A DNA stretch of 24,033 bases, from the NCBI GenBank assembly GCA_002403515.1, contig DHHZ01000063.1, positions 1-24,033 of the forward strand, given 5' to 3'. Below are positions 7,521 to 15,286 of this stretch, piece by piece. The stretch's first letter is position 1. Each line of letters begins with the position of its first letter. Source of the DNA: Legionellales bacterium UBA4759. Lineage in GTDB: Bacteria > Pseudomonadota > Gammaproteobacteria > Legionellales > Legionellaceae. The position numbers and the translations under genes are program-made. The notes beneath the pieces are model-generated. The model saw nothing but the letters and a program-made list of their open reading frames with translations, did no database searches and was not told where the DNA came from.

Positions 7521-8816
7521 CTATTTAATTTTTTTCATTCGAACAGCCTTAATCATTTGCGCACTCACTCTAAGAACAGTGACTTGATACTCATTAAACA
7601 AAATTAAACAACTGTCAGAGGCGGGAATATATCCCAAATGCTCAATAATCAAACCGCTTAATGTTCTAGGACCAATTTGCGGAAACTCCCAGCCCAATGC
7701 TCGAGAAAGTTGTTTTAAAGTCACACTAGCATCAATCAAATATTCATCTTCATCTTGTTGAATAATATCTTGGTATATATCCGCAACATCAGTGGTAAAA
7801 TCACCAACAACTTCTTCTAAAATGTCCTCCAATGTCACTAAACCCAACAAATCCCCATATTCATTGACCACAAAACCACTGCGGCCATTTTGTACTCTAA
7901 ATTGTAAGATTTGATCAGTTAAAGATGTTCCTGCTGGAATATAAATCGGTTTTTCAGACATTTTTAGAATATGTTCTAAATCCAGTTGTTCATTTAATAA
8001 TAACTGTAGAATACTTCTGACATGCACAATGCCAACTAAGTTATCAATACTTTTTTCGTAAAGAGGAATACGTGTTCTTTGGGCATGCATAAAGTGCTCT
8101 ACGATATCCACCCACGATTCTGTGATATCAATACCATGAATTTCATTTTTCGGAATCATCACATCTTCGACTTGCGCAAGTTCTAAATCAAGCAAGCGAA
8201 CCAGCATACTTTGATGTTCTTTGGGCAATAAACCTTCGGTTTCATTCATCACAGCACGTAGTTCTTCAAAAGAAATTTTTTCTGATTGAATTTTTTCACT
8301 CGACACGCCGATGGATTTCAAAAACCTTTGTGATAAATAGGTGGTCATCACACTGAGTGGTTTTAATAAATATTGAGCAACTCTTAAAGGATATATAAAA
8401 GTAAAAGAAACACGTTCAGGATGTAATGCGGCCCATGTCTTGGGAGCCATTTCAGCAAATACCAATACCACAATCGTTAAAATAATTTCAGCAATGGCAA
8501 CTCCTGCTTCTTGATATAAACGTTGCCCAACAAAAGTCATGGCCATAGACGCCAAAATATTGGCCAAAGTATTTCCAATCAATACCGAGCTTAATAAACG
8601 TTCAGGATGATTGAGCTGTTCTTGCACAAGAATAGCGCGTTGGTTTTTTGAGCGCACCAAGTGTCTTAATCGATATCGATTCAAAGACATCATGCCAATT
8701 TCAGTAGCCGCAAAAAAAGCAGAGAATATTATCAACAACAATACTATGAACAACCAAAATCCCACCGACAGATTCAATCTTGCACTCCAAAATAAGTTTA
8801 TTGACCTAACTAGCAT
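7521..8816 (-). CDS. CNNM/CorC (HlyC)-family membrane protein with CBS pair
   Basis: About 431 residues in the standard three-part order: a DUF21/CNNM membrane domain (first about 200 residues, with SAFFAATEIGMMSLNRYR after the first helix and MAPKTWAALHPE), a pair of CBS domains (from VEDVMIPKNEIHGI to GLVTLEDILEEVVGD), and a C-terminal CorC_HlyC domain. Relatives are implicated in magnesium and cobalt efflux or resistance; the exact ion is not established for this copy. The frame is open to 8927, but that would overlap the divergent ffh start, so I prefer ATG 8816, which leaves a 99-base intergenic region and starts just before the first helix. Shine-Dalgarno is weak. Confidence 0.88.
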   Translation of the reverse strand: MLVRSINLFWSARLNLSVGFWLFIVLLLIIFSAFFAATEIGMMSLNRYRLRHLVRSKNQRAILVQEQLNHPERLLSSVLIGNTLANILASMAMTFVGQRLYQEAGVAIAEIILTIVVLVFAEMAPKTWAALHPERVSFTFIYPLRVAQYLLKPLSVMTTYLSQRFLKSIGVSSEKIQSEKISFEELRAVMNETEGLLPKEHQSMLVRLLDLELAQVEDVMIPKNEIHGIDITESWVDIVEHFMHAQRTRIPLYEKSIDNLVGIVHVRSILQLLLNEQLDLEHILKMSEKPIYIPAGTSLTDQILQFRVQNGRSGFVVNEYGDLLGLVTLEDILEEVVGDFTTDVADIYQDIIQQDEDEYLIDASVTLKQLSRALGWEFPQIGPRTLSGLIIEHLGYIPASDSCLILFNEYQVTVLRVSAQMIKAVRMKKIK

Positions 8817-8869
8817 ACCATTGAGACCCGTAACAAGAAAGAAAACGGTATTATCTCCATGAGATTTTA

Positions 8870-8878
8870 TGCTAAAAT
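8870..8878 (+). promoter_or_regulatory. Extended -10 promoter of ffh
   Basis: TGC followed by TAAAAT (8873-8878) lies 37 bases before the ffh start codon; the -35 position (ATTATC) is weak. The same TGC-TAAAAT wording precedes the cold-shock gene. Confidence 0.5.
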
Positions 8879-8915
8879 CAAAACATTTTATTGAAACACA
8901 TAAACAAGAGGCACT

Positions 8916-10283
8916 ATGTTTGGACAATTAACTGATCAAATTCACTCTGCGTGGAACCACCTCAGAGGACGCTCGCGCTTAACCGATCAAAATATTCAAA
9001 ATGCACTTCGTGACGTCAGAACAGCGCTGATTGAAGCAGACGTTGCTTTACCTGTAGTCAAAACATTAATTAGCCAAATTAAAAGTAAAGCCTTGGGTCA
9101 TAATGTTTTAAAAAACTTAAACCCTGAACAAATGCTCATTAAGATTGTTAATGATGAGTTGATTGAAATTCTTGGTAAAGAAACCGCAGAATTAAATTTA
9201 ACTACACAACCGCCAGCTATTATTTTGCTTGCAGGTTTACAAGGTTCGGGTAAAACAACATCTGCTGGAAAACTGGCTAAATATTTAAGCCAAGAAAACA
9301 AAAAAGTCATGCTCACCAGTGTTGACGTTTATCGACCTGCAGCTATAGAACAATTGCATCAATTGGCTCAACAAAATGATCTTATTCATTTTCAACCCGA
9401 AGGCAACAATCCTCTTAAGATTGCAAAAGAAGCTTATAATCAAGCTAAAAAACAATTTATGGATGTTTTGATTGTAGATACCGCGGGTCGTTTACACGTT
9501 GATGAAGAAATGATGCAAGAAATTAAAAACTTGCAACAAGAGTTAAATCCTATAGAAACCTTGTTTGTCGTCGATTCTATGACTGGACAAGACGCAGCCC
9601 ACACGGCTAAAGCGTTTCATGACGTATTGGATTTAACGGGTGTAATCATCACCAAAACCGATGGTGATGCACGAGGTGGTGCTGCCCTTTCAGTTCGTCA
9701 TATCACTGGAAAACCCATCAAATTCATGGGGACAGGTGAAAAAATCAATGGCTTTGAAATATTCCATCCAGAACGTATTGCATCTCGAATCTTGGGCATG
9801 GGTGACTTGTTAAGTTTAATTGAAGAAGTTGAAAAGCAAACTGACAAAGCAACCAGCGATAAATTGGTTAAAAAAATTAGTAAAGGCCAAGGATTTGACC
9901 TCGAAGACTTTAAAAATCAATTGTTACAAATGAACCAAATGGGTGGCATAACATCGATGATGACCAAATTGCCAGGATTGGGTAATGTATCTCCTGATAT
10001 GATGAATAACGTTAATGATAAAACCATGGCAAGAACCTTGGCTATCATTAATTCAATGACTGTATCAGAGCGACACGCGCCTAAAATTATCAATGGTTCT
10101 AGAAAAAAACGTATTGCCCAAGGCTCAGGAACACAAATTCAAGATATTAATCGCCTATTAAAACAACATGAGCAAATGCAAAAAATGTTGAAAAAAATCT
10201 CAAAACCAGGCGGTTTAAAAAATATGATGCGTGGCTTGGGTGATTTGCCCGGTTTACAACAGTTCAAAAATATAGGGAAATAA
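8916..10283 (+). CDS. ffh: Signal recognition particle protein (SRP54 homologue)
   Basis: A 455-residue SRP GTPase, typical length. An N-terminal helical bundle (1-95) is followed by the G domain with GLQGSGKT at 107-114, DVYRPAA, DTAGR and TKTDGDARGG, then the Met-rich M domain (from about 300) with GLGNVSP, SRKKRIAQGSGT and clusters such as EQMQKMLKKI, which bind 4.5S RNA and hydrophobic signal sequences. It partners with the ffs RNA 4 kb upstream and with FtsY at the inner membrane. Start ATG 8916 has an AGAGG Shine-Dalgarno. Next on the same strand is the rpsP operon, after terminator-like hairpins. Confidence 0.97.
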   Translation: MFGQLTDQIHSAWNHLRGRSRLTDQNIQNALRDVRTALIEADVALPVVKTLISQIKSKALGHNVLKNLNPEQMLIKIVNDELIEILGKETAELNLTTQPPAIILLAGLQGSGKTTSAGKLAKYLSQENKKVMLTSVDVYRPAAIEQLHQLAQQNDLIHFQPEGNNPLKIAKEAYNQAKKQFMDVLIVDTAGRLHVDEEMMQEIKNLQQELNPIETLFVVDSMTGQDAAHTAKAFHDVLDLTGVIITKTDGDARGGAALSVRHITGKPIKFMGTGEKINGFEIFHPERIASRILGMGDLLSLIEEVEKQTDKATSDKLVKKISKGQGFDLEDFKNQLLQMNQMGGITSMMTKLPGLGNVSPDMMNNVNDKTMARTLAIINSMTVSERHAPKIINGSRKKRIAQGSGTQIQDINRLLKQHEQMQKMLKKISKPGGLKNMMRGLGDLPGLQQFKNIGK

Positions 10284-10291
10284 TTGGTCAC

Positions 10292-10355
10292 TTTGCCTAG
10301 TAAAACAGGCAAAATTGACATAGTTTTTTATAAAGAGTGAATTAGCTCTTTTATT
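10292..10355 (+). terminator. Terminator-like hairpins after ffh
   Basis: Two inverted repeats: TTTGCCT/AGGCAAA (10292-10298 with 10307-10313) and AAAGAG/CTCTTT (10332-10337 with 10346-10351), the second running into TTTTATTT. They probably separate ffh from the ribosomal operon, perhaps only partly. Confidence 0.55.
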
Positions 10356-10371
10356 TATAGTTTTTTTTGCG

Positions 10372-10377
10372 TACAAT
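10372..10377 (+). promoter_or_regulatory. Probable -10 of the rpsP operon
   Basis: TACAAT at 10372-10377, behind an eight-T run and 42 bases before the rpsP start. No good -35 hexamer is visible at the right spacing, so this is tentative. Confidence 0.4.
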
Positions 10378-10418
10378 AGTGCACATTTTTCGTTAATATA
10401 TTAAAAATTGAGGGTCCT

Positions 10419-10676
10419 ATGGTTGTGATTCGATTAGCTCGTGGTGGCGCTAAAAAGCGTCCTTTTTATCATATTGTAGTAACTGACAGTCGTAAGCGTC
10501 GTGATACCAACTACATTAAACGTATTGGTTATTTCAACCCAGTTGCTCGTGGTCAAGAAAAAAGATTACATATTGATCCAGAACTCTTAAACTACTGGCA
10601 AGGTGTTGGTGCGCAAATGTCTGAACGCGTACAAGCTTTAATGAAAGAATACCAAAAAGCAAACAACGCTGCTTAA
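10419..10676 (+). CDS. rpsP: 30S ribosomal protein S16
   Basis: An 85-residue protein of standard size, opening MVVIRLARGGAKKRPFYHIV and continuing with the family's DSRKRRDTNYIKRIGYFNP. S16 binds 16S rRNA early in 30S assembly. ATG 10419 has a GAGGG Shine-Dalgarno. First gene of the rpsP-rimM-trmD-rplS operon, an order kept across gammaproteobacteria. Confidence 0.97.
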   Translation: MVVIRLARGGAKKRPFYHIVVTDSRKRRDTNYIKRIGYFNPVARGQEKRLHIDPELLNYWQGVGAQMSERVQALMKEYQKANNAA

Positions 10677-10692
10677 GTGGGATTAATTGTTG

Positions 10693-11196
10693 ATGAATGA
10701 TTGGGTTGTAATTGGCCGATTTGGTCGAGTTCATGGGATTAAAGGTTTTATTCAGGTTCACTCTTTTACTGAACCCCATGAAAATATATTTCTTTATCAA
10801 CCTTGGCACATCACTTTAAAGAAAAATTGGTGTCCCATAACAATTCATCAACAACAAATCAGTGGTAATAAATTTTTGGTTCAAGTTGAAAACTATATTT
10901 CTCGTGAAGAGGCCAGCTTTTTAACCAACATGGATATTGCTGTTCCTCGAGATACTTTGCCTAAACTTGAAGAAGAATTTTACCATCATGATTTAATTGG
11001 TTTAAAAGTTTACAATAACAATCAAGAATTTTTAGGACAGGTCTCAGACATTTTCACCACAGGCGCCAATGATGTGTTGATGATTTCTGGTGACAAACAA
11101 TATCTCATTCCTTTTGTCTGGGATATCTATGTCAAATCTATTGATTTAGATAAAGATGAAATTACTGTGGAATGGGATGTGAGCGATACAAAATGA
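10693..11196 (+). CDS. rimM: Ribosome maturation factor RimM
   Basis: A 167-residue protein, normal length. The N-terminal RimM beta-barrel has VIGRFGRVHGIKGFIQVHSF; the C-terminal PRC-barrel has the family's YYHHDLIGL-like EFYHHDLIGLKV and IPFVWDIYVKSID. It binds S19 and helps mature the 30S head, matching its place between S16 and trmD. Two in-frame TTG codons (10687, 10690) precede ATG 10693; I chose the ATG because the protein then begins like other RimM proteins. Its stop overlaps the trmD start (ATGA). Confidence 0.93.
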   Translation: MNDWVVIGRFGRVHGIKGFIQVHSFTEPHENIFLYQPWHITLKKNWCPITIHQQQISGNKFLVQVENYISREEASFLTNMDIAVPRDTLPKLEEEFYHHDLIGLKVYNNNQEFLGQVSDIFTTGANDVLMISGDKQYLIPFVWDIYVKSIDLDKDEITVEWDVSDTK

Positions 11197-11966
11197 CATT
11201 AAAATTTGGTGTCATTAGTATTTTTCCTGAGATGTTTGATTGTTTAAAATACGGTGTTGTCGGCAAAGCATTTGAAAATAATTTGGCGACCTTACAGACT
11301 TGGAATCCACGTCAATGGGCAGTTTCTGCTTATGGGCATGTTGATGATAGACCTTATGGTGGTGGACCAGGAATGGTAATGATGTATGAACCCCTACATC
11401 AAGCCATACAAGAAGCGAAACGCTCCATGCAAACCACTGTAAAGACCGTATATTTAAGTCCGCAAGGAAGATTGGTTGACCAGAACATGCTAAAACAGCA
11501 TGTTGATAACCAACAATCTCTTCTTTTTATTGCTGGACGATATGAAGGAATTGATGAACGACTTTTCAATCATATTGATGAAGAGTGGTCCTTAGGAGAT
11601 TTTGTAATGAGCGGAGGGGAAGTTGCAGCAATGGCTTTCATTGATGCAATGGTCCGTCTAATACCTGGGGCTTTAAATGATGAACGTTCGATAATTGAAG
11701 ATTCGTTTGTCGATGGGATATTAGATCATCCTCATTATACCAGACCAGCGCATATCGATGGTCTAGACGTACCAGAAGTGTTATTGAGTGGTTCTCACCA
11801 GGCAATTGCGCGCTGGCGTCGGCAACAGGCATTAGGTAAGACTTGGTTAAAAAGACCCGAGCTACTTAAAAATTTGGTTTTAAGCCATGAAGACCAACTT
11901 TTATTAACTGAATTTAAACATAACGATGGCATGCAAAAGCACGCCATGACCTCATTCAAGGAGTAA
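11193..11966 (+). CDS. trmD: tRNA (guanine-N1)-methyltransferase TrmD
   Basis: A 257-residue SPOUT methyltransferase that makes m1G37 in tRNAs with a 36-37 GG, preventing frameshifts. Seen are FGVISIFPEMF at the start, the DDRPYGGGPGMVM loop (about residues 51-63), and the trefoil-knot motifs GRYEGIDERL and WSLGDFVMSGGE that bind S-adenosylmethionine, then HPHYTRP. The upstream in-frame ATG at 11172 lies inside rimM; ATG 11193 overlaps the rimM stop by 4 bases, indicating translational coupling, and gives the conserved N-terminus. Confidence 0.96.
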   Translation: MTLKFGVISIFPEMFDCLKYGVVGKAFENNLATLQTWNPRQWAVSAYGHVDDRPYGGGPGMVMMYEPLHQAIQEAKRSMQTTVKTVYLSPQGRLVDQNMLKQHVDNQQSLLFIAGRYEGIDERLFNHIDEEWSLGDFVMSGGEVAAMAFIDAMVRLIPGALNDERSIIEDSFVDGILDHPHYTRPAHIDGLDVPEVLLSGSHQAIARWRRQQALGKTWLKRPELLKNLVLSHEDQLLLTEFKHNDGMQKHAMTSFKE

Positions 11967-11969
11967 GGT

Positions 11970-12335
11970 ATGACTAACATGATTGATATAATCAATGCTG
12001 AGCAAATGCAAGGCAAAAATATTCCTCAATTTGGACCTGGTGATACCGTCATTGTCCAAGTTAAGGTAAAAGAAGGTAACCGTGAACGTTTACAAGCATT
12101 TGAAGGCGTTGTTATTGCTAAACGTAACCGTGGTTTACACTCAGCATTTACTGTACGTAAAATTTCACAAAACATTGGTGTAGAGCGTGTATTCCAAACA
12201 TACAGTAACCTAATTGATAGCATTACTGTTACTCGTCGTGGCGATGTTCGTCGTGGTAAATTGTATTACCTCCGTGAACTATCTGGTCGTGCAGCACGTA
12301 TCAAAGAAAAATTGCCTACCAAAATTGCAAAATAA
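11970..12335 (+). CDS. rplS: 50S ribosomal protein L19
   Basis: A 121-residue protein, as usual for L19. Conserved blocks include PQFGPGDTVIVQVKVKEGNR, QAFEGVVIAKRNRGLHSAFT and RRGKLYYLRELSGRAARIKE. L19 sits at the 30S-50S interface. It starts 3 bases after the trmD stop behind an AAGGAGTAAGG-like Shine-Dalgarno and ends the operon, with a strong terminator directly after. Confidence 0.97.
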   Translation: MTNMIDIINAEQMQGKNIPQFGPGDTVIVQVKVKEGNRERLQAFEGVVIAKRNRGLHSAFTVRKISQNIGVERVFQTYSNLIDSITVTRRGDVRRGKLYYLRELSGRAARIKEKLPTKIAK

Positions 12336-12344
12336 TTTGCAAGT

Positions 12345-12370
12345 AAAAAAGCACCTGATGGTGCTTTTTT
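12345..12370 (+). terminator. Intrinsic terminator of the rpsP operon
   Basis: Perfect 11-base-pair stem (AAAAAAGCACC with GGTGCTTTTTT), loop TGAT, ending in a T-run. It lies 9 bases after the rplS stop. Confidence 0.95.
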
Positions 12371-12382
12371 TATCTGCTTTAA

Positions 12383-12403
12383 ATAATGTCAGTTTGACAT
12401 TAT
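12383..12403. repeat. Short perfect inverted repeat beside the IS remnant
   Basis: ATAATGTCA, a 3-base spacer and TGACATTAT. It ends 4 bases before the stop codon of the decayed transposase, so it may belong to the element's end, or be a second weak terminator behind rplS. Confidence 0.5.
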
Positions 12404-12406
12404 AGT

Positions 12407-12719
12407 TTAAAAAACAATCAACTGTTTTAAGTTCAAATTTAGTGATGGTTTTTGGGGTTGCAATGTATAAGCTGTAATACCAAATAATAAATTAACCAAC
12501 AAATTATGAATACTTCCATGTCTTGAATGTTCCATTTGACGAATGTTTTAAAGTTGGTCATTGACTGATTCAATAACCGCTCTTTTGCTAACATGGCAAA
12601 CATCAATAGTGGTTGCATCCATAAAGAATACCTGTTTGTTTTCTACTTTGGGATTGAAATCTCTAAAACGCATTTGATGAAATATGAATCACGATGGTTA
12701 TGATTTCACATAAATTCAT
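12407..12719 (-). pseudogene. IS982-family transposase, internally deleted
   Basis: Three family landmarks are readable on the minus strand. Near the upstream end is MNLCEIITIVIHISS, matching the family's LSEIMTIxIHFHQS. Then comes QVFFMDATTIDVCHV, matching the FIDST...VCH block with a catalytic Asp. This is joined directly to KRAVIESVNDQL, stop, NIRQMEHSRHGSIHNLLVN and ITAYTLQPQKPSL, the conserved C-terminus. The central part (with the remaining catalytic residues) is missing, there is a frame change before FRDF, and a TAA replaces a Lys codon at the NDQLK position. The final stop is at 12409-12407. This is an old, dead element; target-site duplications are not evident. Confidence 0.85.
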
Positions 12720-12781
12720 CGAACAAGATTTCCTATATTTTTTGACCCCTTATTTTAGTACATTACTCTATTTCTGGATAT

Positions 12782-12793
12782 CGAACTCACGTT
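12782..12793. repeat. 12-base repeat, copy 1
   Basis: CGAACTCACGTT occurs here and again at 15663-15674, both in non-coding, decayed surroundings and both preceded by a GGAYAT-like sequence. Possibly the end of a lost mobile element. Confidence 0.4.
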
Positions 12794-12921
12794 TTATAAA
12801 ACTGAAAAAGAGCATATAATAAGGAGGAACGAACGCCCACAATAGATTTAACCGAAATTTCTGCATCATTTTCCTCTAATGATTGCAAAATGTCCGATAA
12901 AAGCACAAAGCCTGATGAGCC
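12787..12921 (-). pseudogene. Orphan coding scrap of unknown family
   Basis: Between two stops the minus strand reads about 44 codons, including SDILQSLEENDAEISVKSIV and GVRSSLLYALFQFYKT, with sensible amino-acid composition but no plausible start. Its stop codon falls inside the 12-base repeat at 12782-12793. It may be the tail of a disrupted gene; I do not recognise the family. Confidence 0.35.
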
Positions 12922-12959
12922 TCAAATTTTAGACACTTAAACACACAAGAATATCTAAA

Positions 12960-14864
12960 TCACCAAAGCTTTTTATAAGCTTGACTATTGGATAAAATGG
13001 TTTTTTTCAATCGGGCAAGACGAGTCTTCACATTTAGTTCAGATTTTTTTACCCCAAGTGCAGAATATCCTAAACCTAATTTATCATCATCCCAATTAAA
13101 TCCTAAGGCCTTTAAAATACTTGGATATAAATCAAAATGAACGATATTATCACGAGATTTTTGTAATTGCCTATCAGATATCAATAGGTTATAGATGTAA
13201 TGATTTTGAACTTGACTTAACCTGTCACTAACTGCATTACCCATCACCAGATGATCACCAGTCACCACAATTGTCACACGATCAAGCCAGCCTTTATCTG
13301 CAACATAATGAATAAAATTGGCTACTTCAGCACTACTACATTCAACCACATCCTCAAAATTATGTCCGCCTTTCTTTAAACAAGTTTTTGATAGACGACC
13401 ATCCATACCATGCGTATCAATGGTTAAGATGGTTAAATTAAATGGATTTTGTGACCGCATCAAACGATTAAGTGTACGTTTGGCCTCTATAAATAAATCA
13501 TCATCAGCAAGCCCCCAAAACTTTAAATCCTGGGCTTTATATCCTTGTTGTTGCCATTCACGTTTTCCATATAATTCATCATAATGGTGGGTCTTAAAAA
13601 AAAGCCCTTGGCCTGCAAAATCCAAAGAACTGCCATTTAAAAAAATATTTTTATAACCATATTGGTTTAATACATCCCCCAAACACCAAGCATGCGGCAG
13701 AAAAGTTTTAAGATGTTCGCCCAAGGCATTGCCAACATACGCTGTACTCGATTTATAAGGAATACCACACTGACTAGCAATGATCCCTGCCATGGTCCAA
13801 CCAGTATTAGGCACTTGGCTAAAATGATGAAATGAGAGCTTAGGTAGCTCTAATTGATTAAGTGAGCTCAATAAATCCCGTTTAAATAACTTTTTATTCT
13901 GGTAACTTGATTCTAAACTTTCAACATAGATTAATACTAAGTTTTTGGGTTGTTGGGGTATATGAAAATTAACATTTGCTGGATTTTTATAATCACGTAG
14001 AAAATAATCAATTGTATTATCAGCAAGCTTAGCTCTTTGATAAACATAATCAATTAACTGATATTCTCCCTCAATTGCCAATACACCTGCTAAAAATAAA
14101 CATATAGAAATGATTTTTCTCGACGATCGCTTAAAAAACCAGGCAAAAGCTATTAAAAAAAAGCCTAAACACATTAAAAAAGGCTGCAAATGTTGATAAA
14201 TCACCATTAAACTCTGTAAAAATTGATAAATACCAGTGATATAAAATATTAAATAACAAGACAAAACCATCACAAATATCGTCGATAATGAAAGAGTTGT
14301 TCGTAAAAAATGCTTCCTCATTTCTTCCACAATTTTAAAAAAACAAATTAGCCACAATGGTAAAATTAATATACCCAAAAATTGACTCAAACTTGTATAA
14401 ATATCCCCGGTAAGCAGGCCAGACTGACCAAAATCAATTAATGTTATTATTTGTTCCCACTGACAAAGACCAAAAAATTGATAACTCTCTACCGCTAAAG
14501 ATAAAAATAACAAACCCAAAACACTTAAAACTGATTTTGGATACTTAAGGGTATCCATAAAGATTAATAACCCAAGTATTTGAAAAAGATAAATTAAATA
14601 AGTTGTACTCAAAAACCCAGAAAAAAAAACTGAAATGAATAAACAGTAATCGTGCCAAGGTTTTAGTGGTCGTTTTAAAAAAAACAAACATCGATGAATC
14701 GCATATCCATAAAGACTTGCCAACATTAAAAAATAATAAGAATAATCAACATTCATCTTATTTTTTAAAGCAAAATAATGGATAAAAAATAAAGAAATAA
14801 TGAGGTAACCTAAATAAGGAATATAATGTTTTGTTTTTGAAAATCGCTTGATGCAATTTAACAT
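12960..14864 (-). CDS. opgB: Phosphoglycerol transferase I-like (OpgB/MdoB) membrane sulfatase-fold protein
   Basis: A 634-residue inner-membrane protein. Many hydrophobic helices fill about residues 1-280, and a periplasmic alkaline phosphatase/sulfatase-fold domain follows. Motifs match OpgB and LtaS relatives: NLVLIYVESLESSY (metal-ligand Glu), FSQVPNTGWTMAGIIASQCG with the likely catalytic Thr357, CLGDVLNQYGY, TIDTHGMDG and VVTGDHLVMGN. E. coli OpgB (763 residues) moves phosphoglycerol from phosphatidylglycerol to periplasmic glucans; this copy is shorter at the C-terminus. No opgG/opgH is in the window, so the acceptor is open. It stands alone between decayed DNA on both sides. The gene symbol is by similarity of motifs. 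Shine-Dalgarno before ATG 14864 is weak. Confidence 0.8.
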   Translation of the reverse strand: MLNCIKRFSKTKHYIPYLGYLIISLFFIHYFALKNKMNVDYSYYFLMLASLYGYAIHRCLFFLKRPLKPWHDYCLFISVFFSGFLSTTYLIYLFQILGLLIFMDTLKYPKSVLSVLGLLFLSLAVESYQFFGLCQWEQIITLIDFGQSGLLTGDIYTSLSQFLGILILPLWLICFFKIVEEMRKHFLRTTLSLSTIFVMVLSCYLIFYITGIYQFLQSLMVIYQHLQPFLMCLGFFLIAFAWFFKRSSRKIISICLFLAGVLAIEGEYQLIDYVYQRAKLADNTIDYFLRDYKNPANVNFHIPQQPKNLVLIYVESLESSYQNKKLFKRDLLSSLNQLELPKLSFHHFSQVPNTGWTMAGIIASQCGIPYKSSTAYVGNALGEHLKTFLPHAWCLGDVLNQYGYKNIFLNGSSLDFAGQGLFFKTHHYDELYGKREWQQQGYKAQDLKFWGLADDDLFIEAKRTLNRLMRSQNPFNLTILTIDTHGMDGRLSKTCLKKGGHNFEDVVECSSAEVANFIHYVADKGWLDRVTIVVTGDHLVMGNAVSDRLSQVQNHYIYNLLISDRQLQKSRDNIVHFDLYPSILKALGFNWDDDKLGLGYSALGVKKSELNVKTRLARLKKTILSNSQAYKKLW

Positions 14865-15225
14865 AAATGCGAAATCATCCCTGATTATAAAAATTTAGTA
14901 TACAACAATGTCCATCAAATGAAACAAAGCAACCTCATCATTGTCTCATGAATACATCAGAGGCATTGCTTAGAATGAGTTAAAATTGTATATTTAGTGA
15001 AAAATCATTTAATTTAGTTAAATTAATTTCAAAAAAATATCATACCCCTTGGTCTTTTAGCACAAACAGTTGATATTTATCGATACCCTAAAGTTAACGG
15101 GAAAATTTTCAATATTACTGAGTTACAGCTACTTTTCCCATCCAGGAATTACCAAAGCCATTAACTATAATAGTTTTTTTTAATTCGCAACCCCATTATT
15201 CAGGTTTGTGTGGGTAGAATTATTT
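14865..15225. other. Intergenic gap with a possible coding scrap
   Basis: AT-rich, no complete gene. On the plus strand about 15030-15156 is open and reads GLLAQTVDIYRYPKVNGKIF followed by NITELQLLFPSRNYQSH and a stop, which looks like a protein tail but lacks a start. A small palindrome AACTAT-A-ATAGTT (15163-15175) precedes a T-run. Confidence 0.4.
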
Positions 15226-15245
15226 AGGATAGGATAGGATAGGAT
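15226..15245 (+). repeat. (AGGAT)4 microsatellite
   Basis: Four perfect tandem AGGAT units. TATAAT lies 10 bases downstream (15255-15260), so the array covers the place where a -35 box and spacer would be. Pentamer arrays in such positions can vary in copy number and switch promoter strength; whether this one does is inference. Confidence 0.8.
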
Positions 15246-15286
15246 GGTATGAGATATAATACTAGGAGAGTAAAAAAGAATCTGTT

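Noticed and set aside
10315..10320. Perfect TTGACA after ffh as a -35 box
   Set aside because: The hexamer 17 bases on (TGAATT) is a poor -10, and the region overlaps the terminator hairpins.
12889..12939. 16-codon plus-strand ORF (MSDKSTKPDEPQILDT)
   Set aside because: Too short, no convincing ribosome site, antisense to a longer coding-like scrap.
13318..13584. 88-codon plus-strand frame inside the opgB-like gene
   Set aside because: Antisense shadow of a well-supported sulfatase-fold domain.
15226..15245. CRISPR-like or iteron array
   Set aside because: The units are five bases with no spacers; it is a simple microsatellite.
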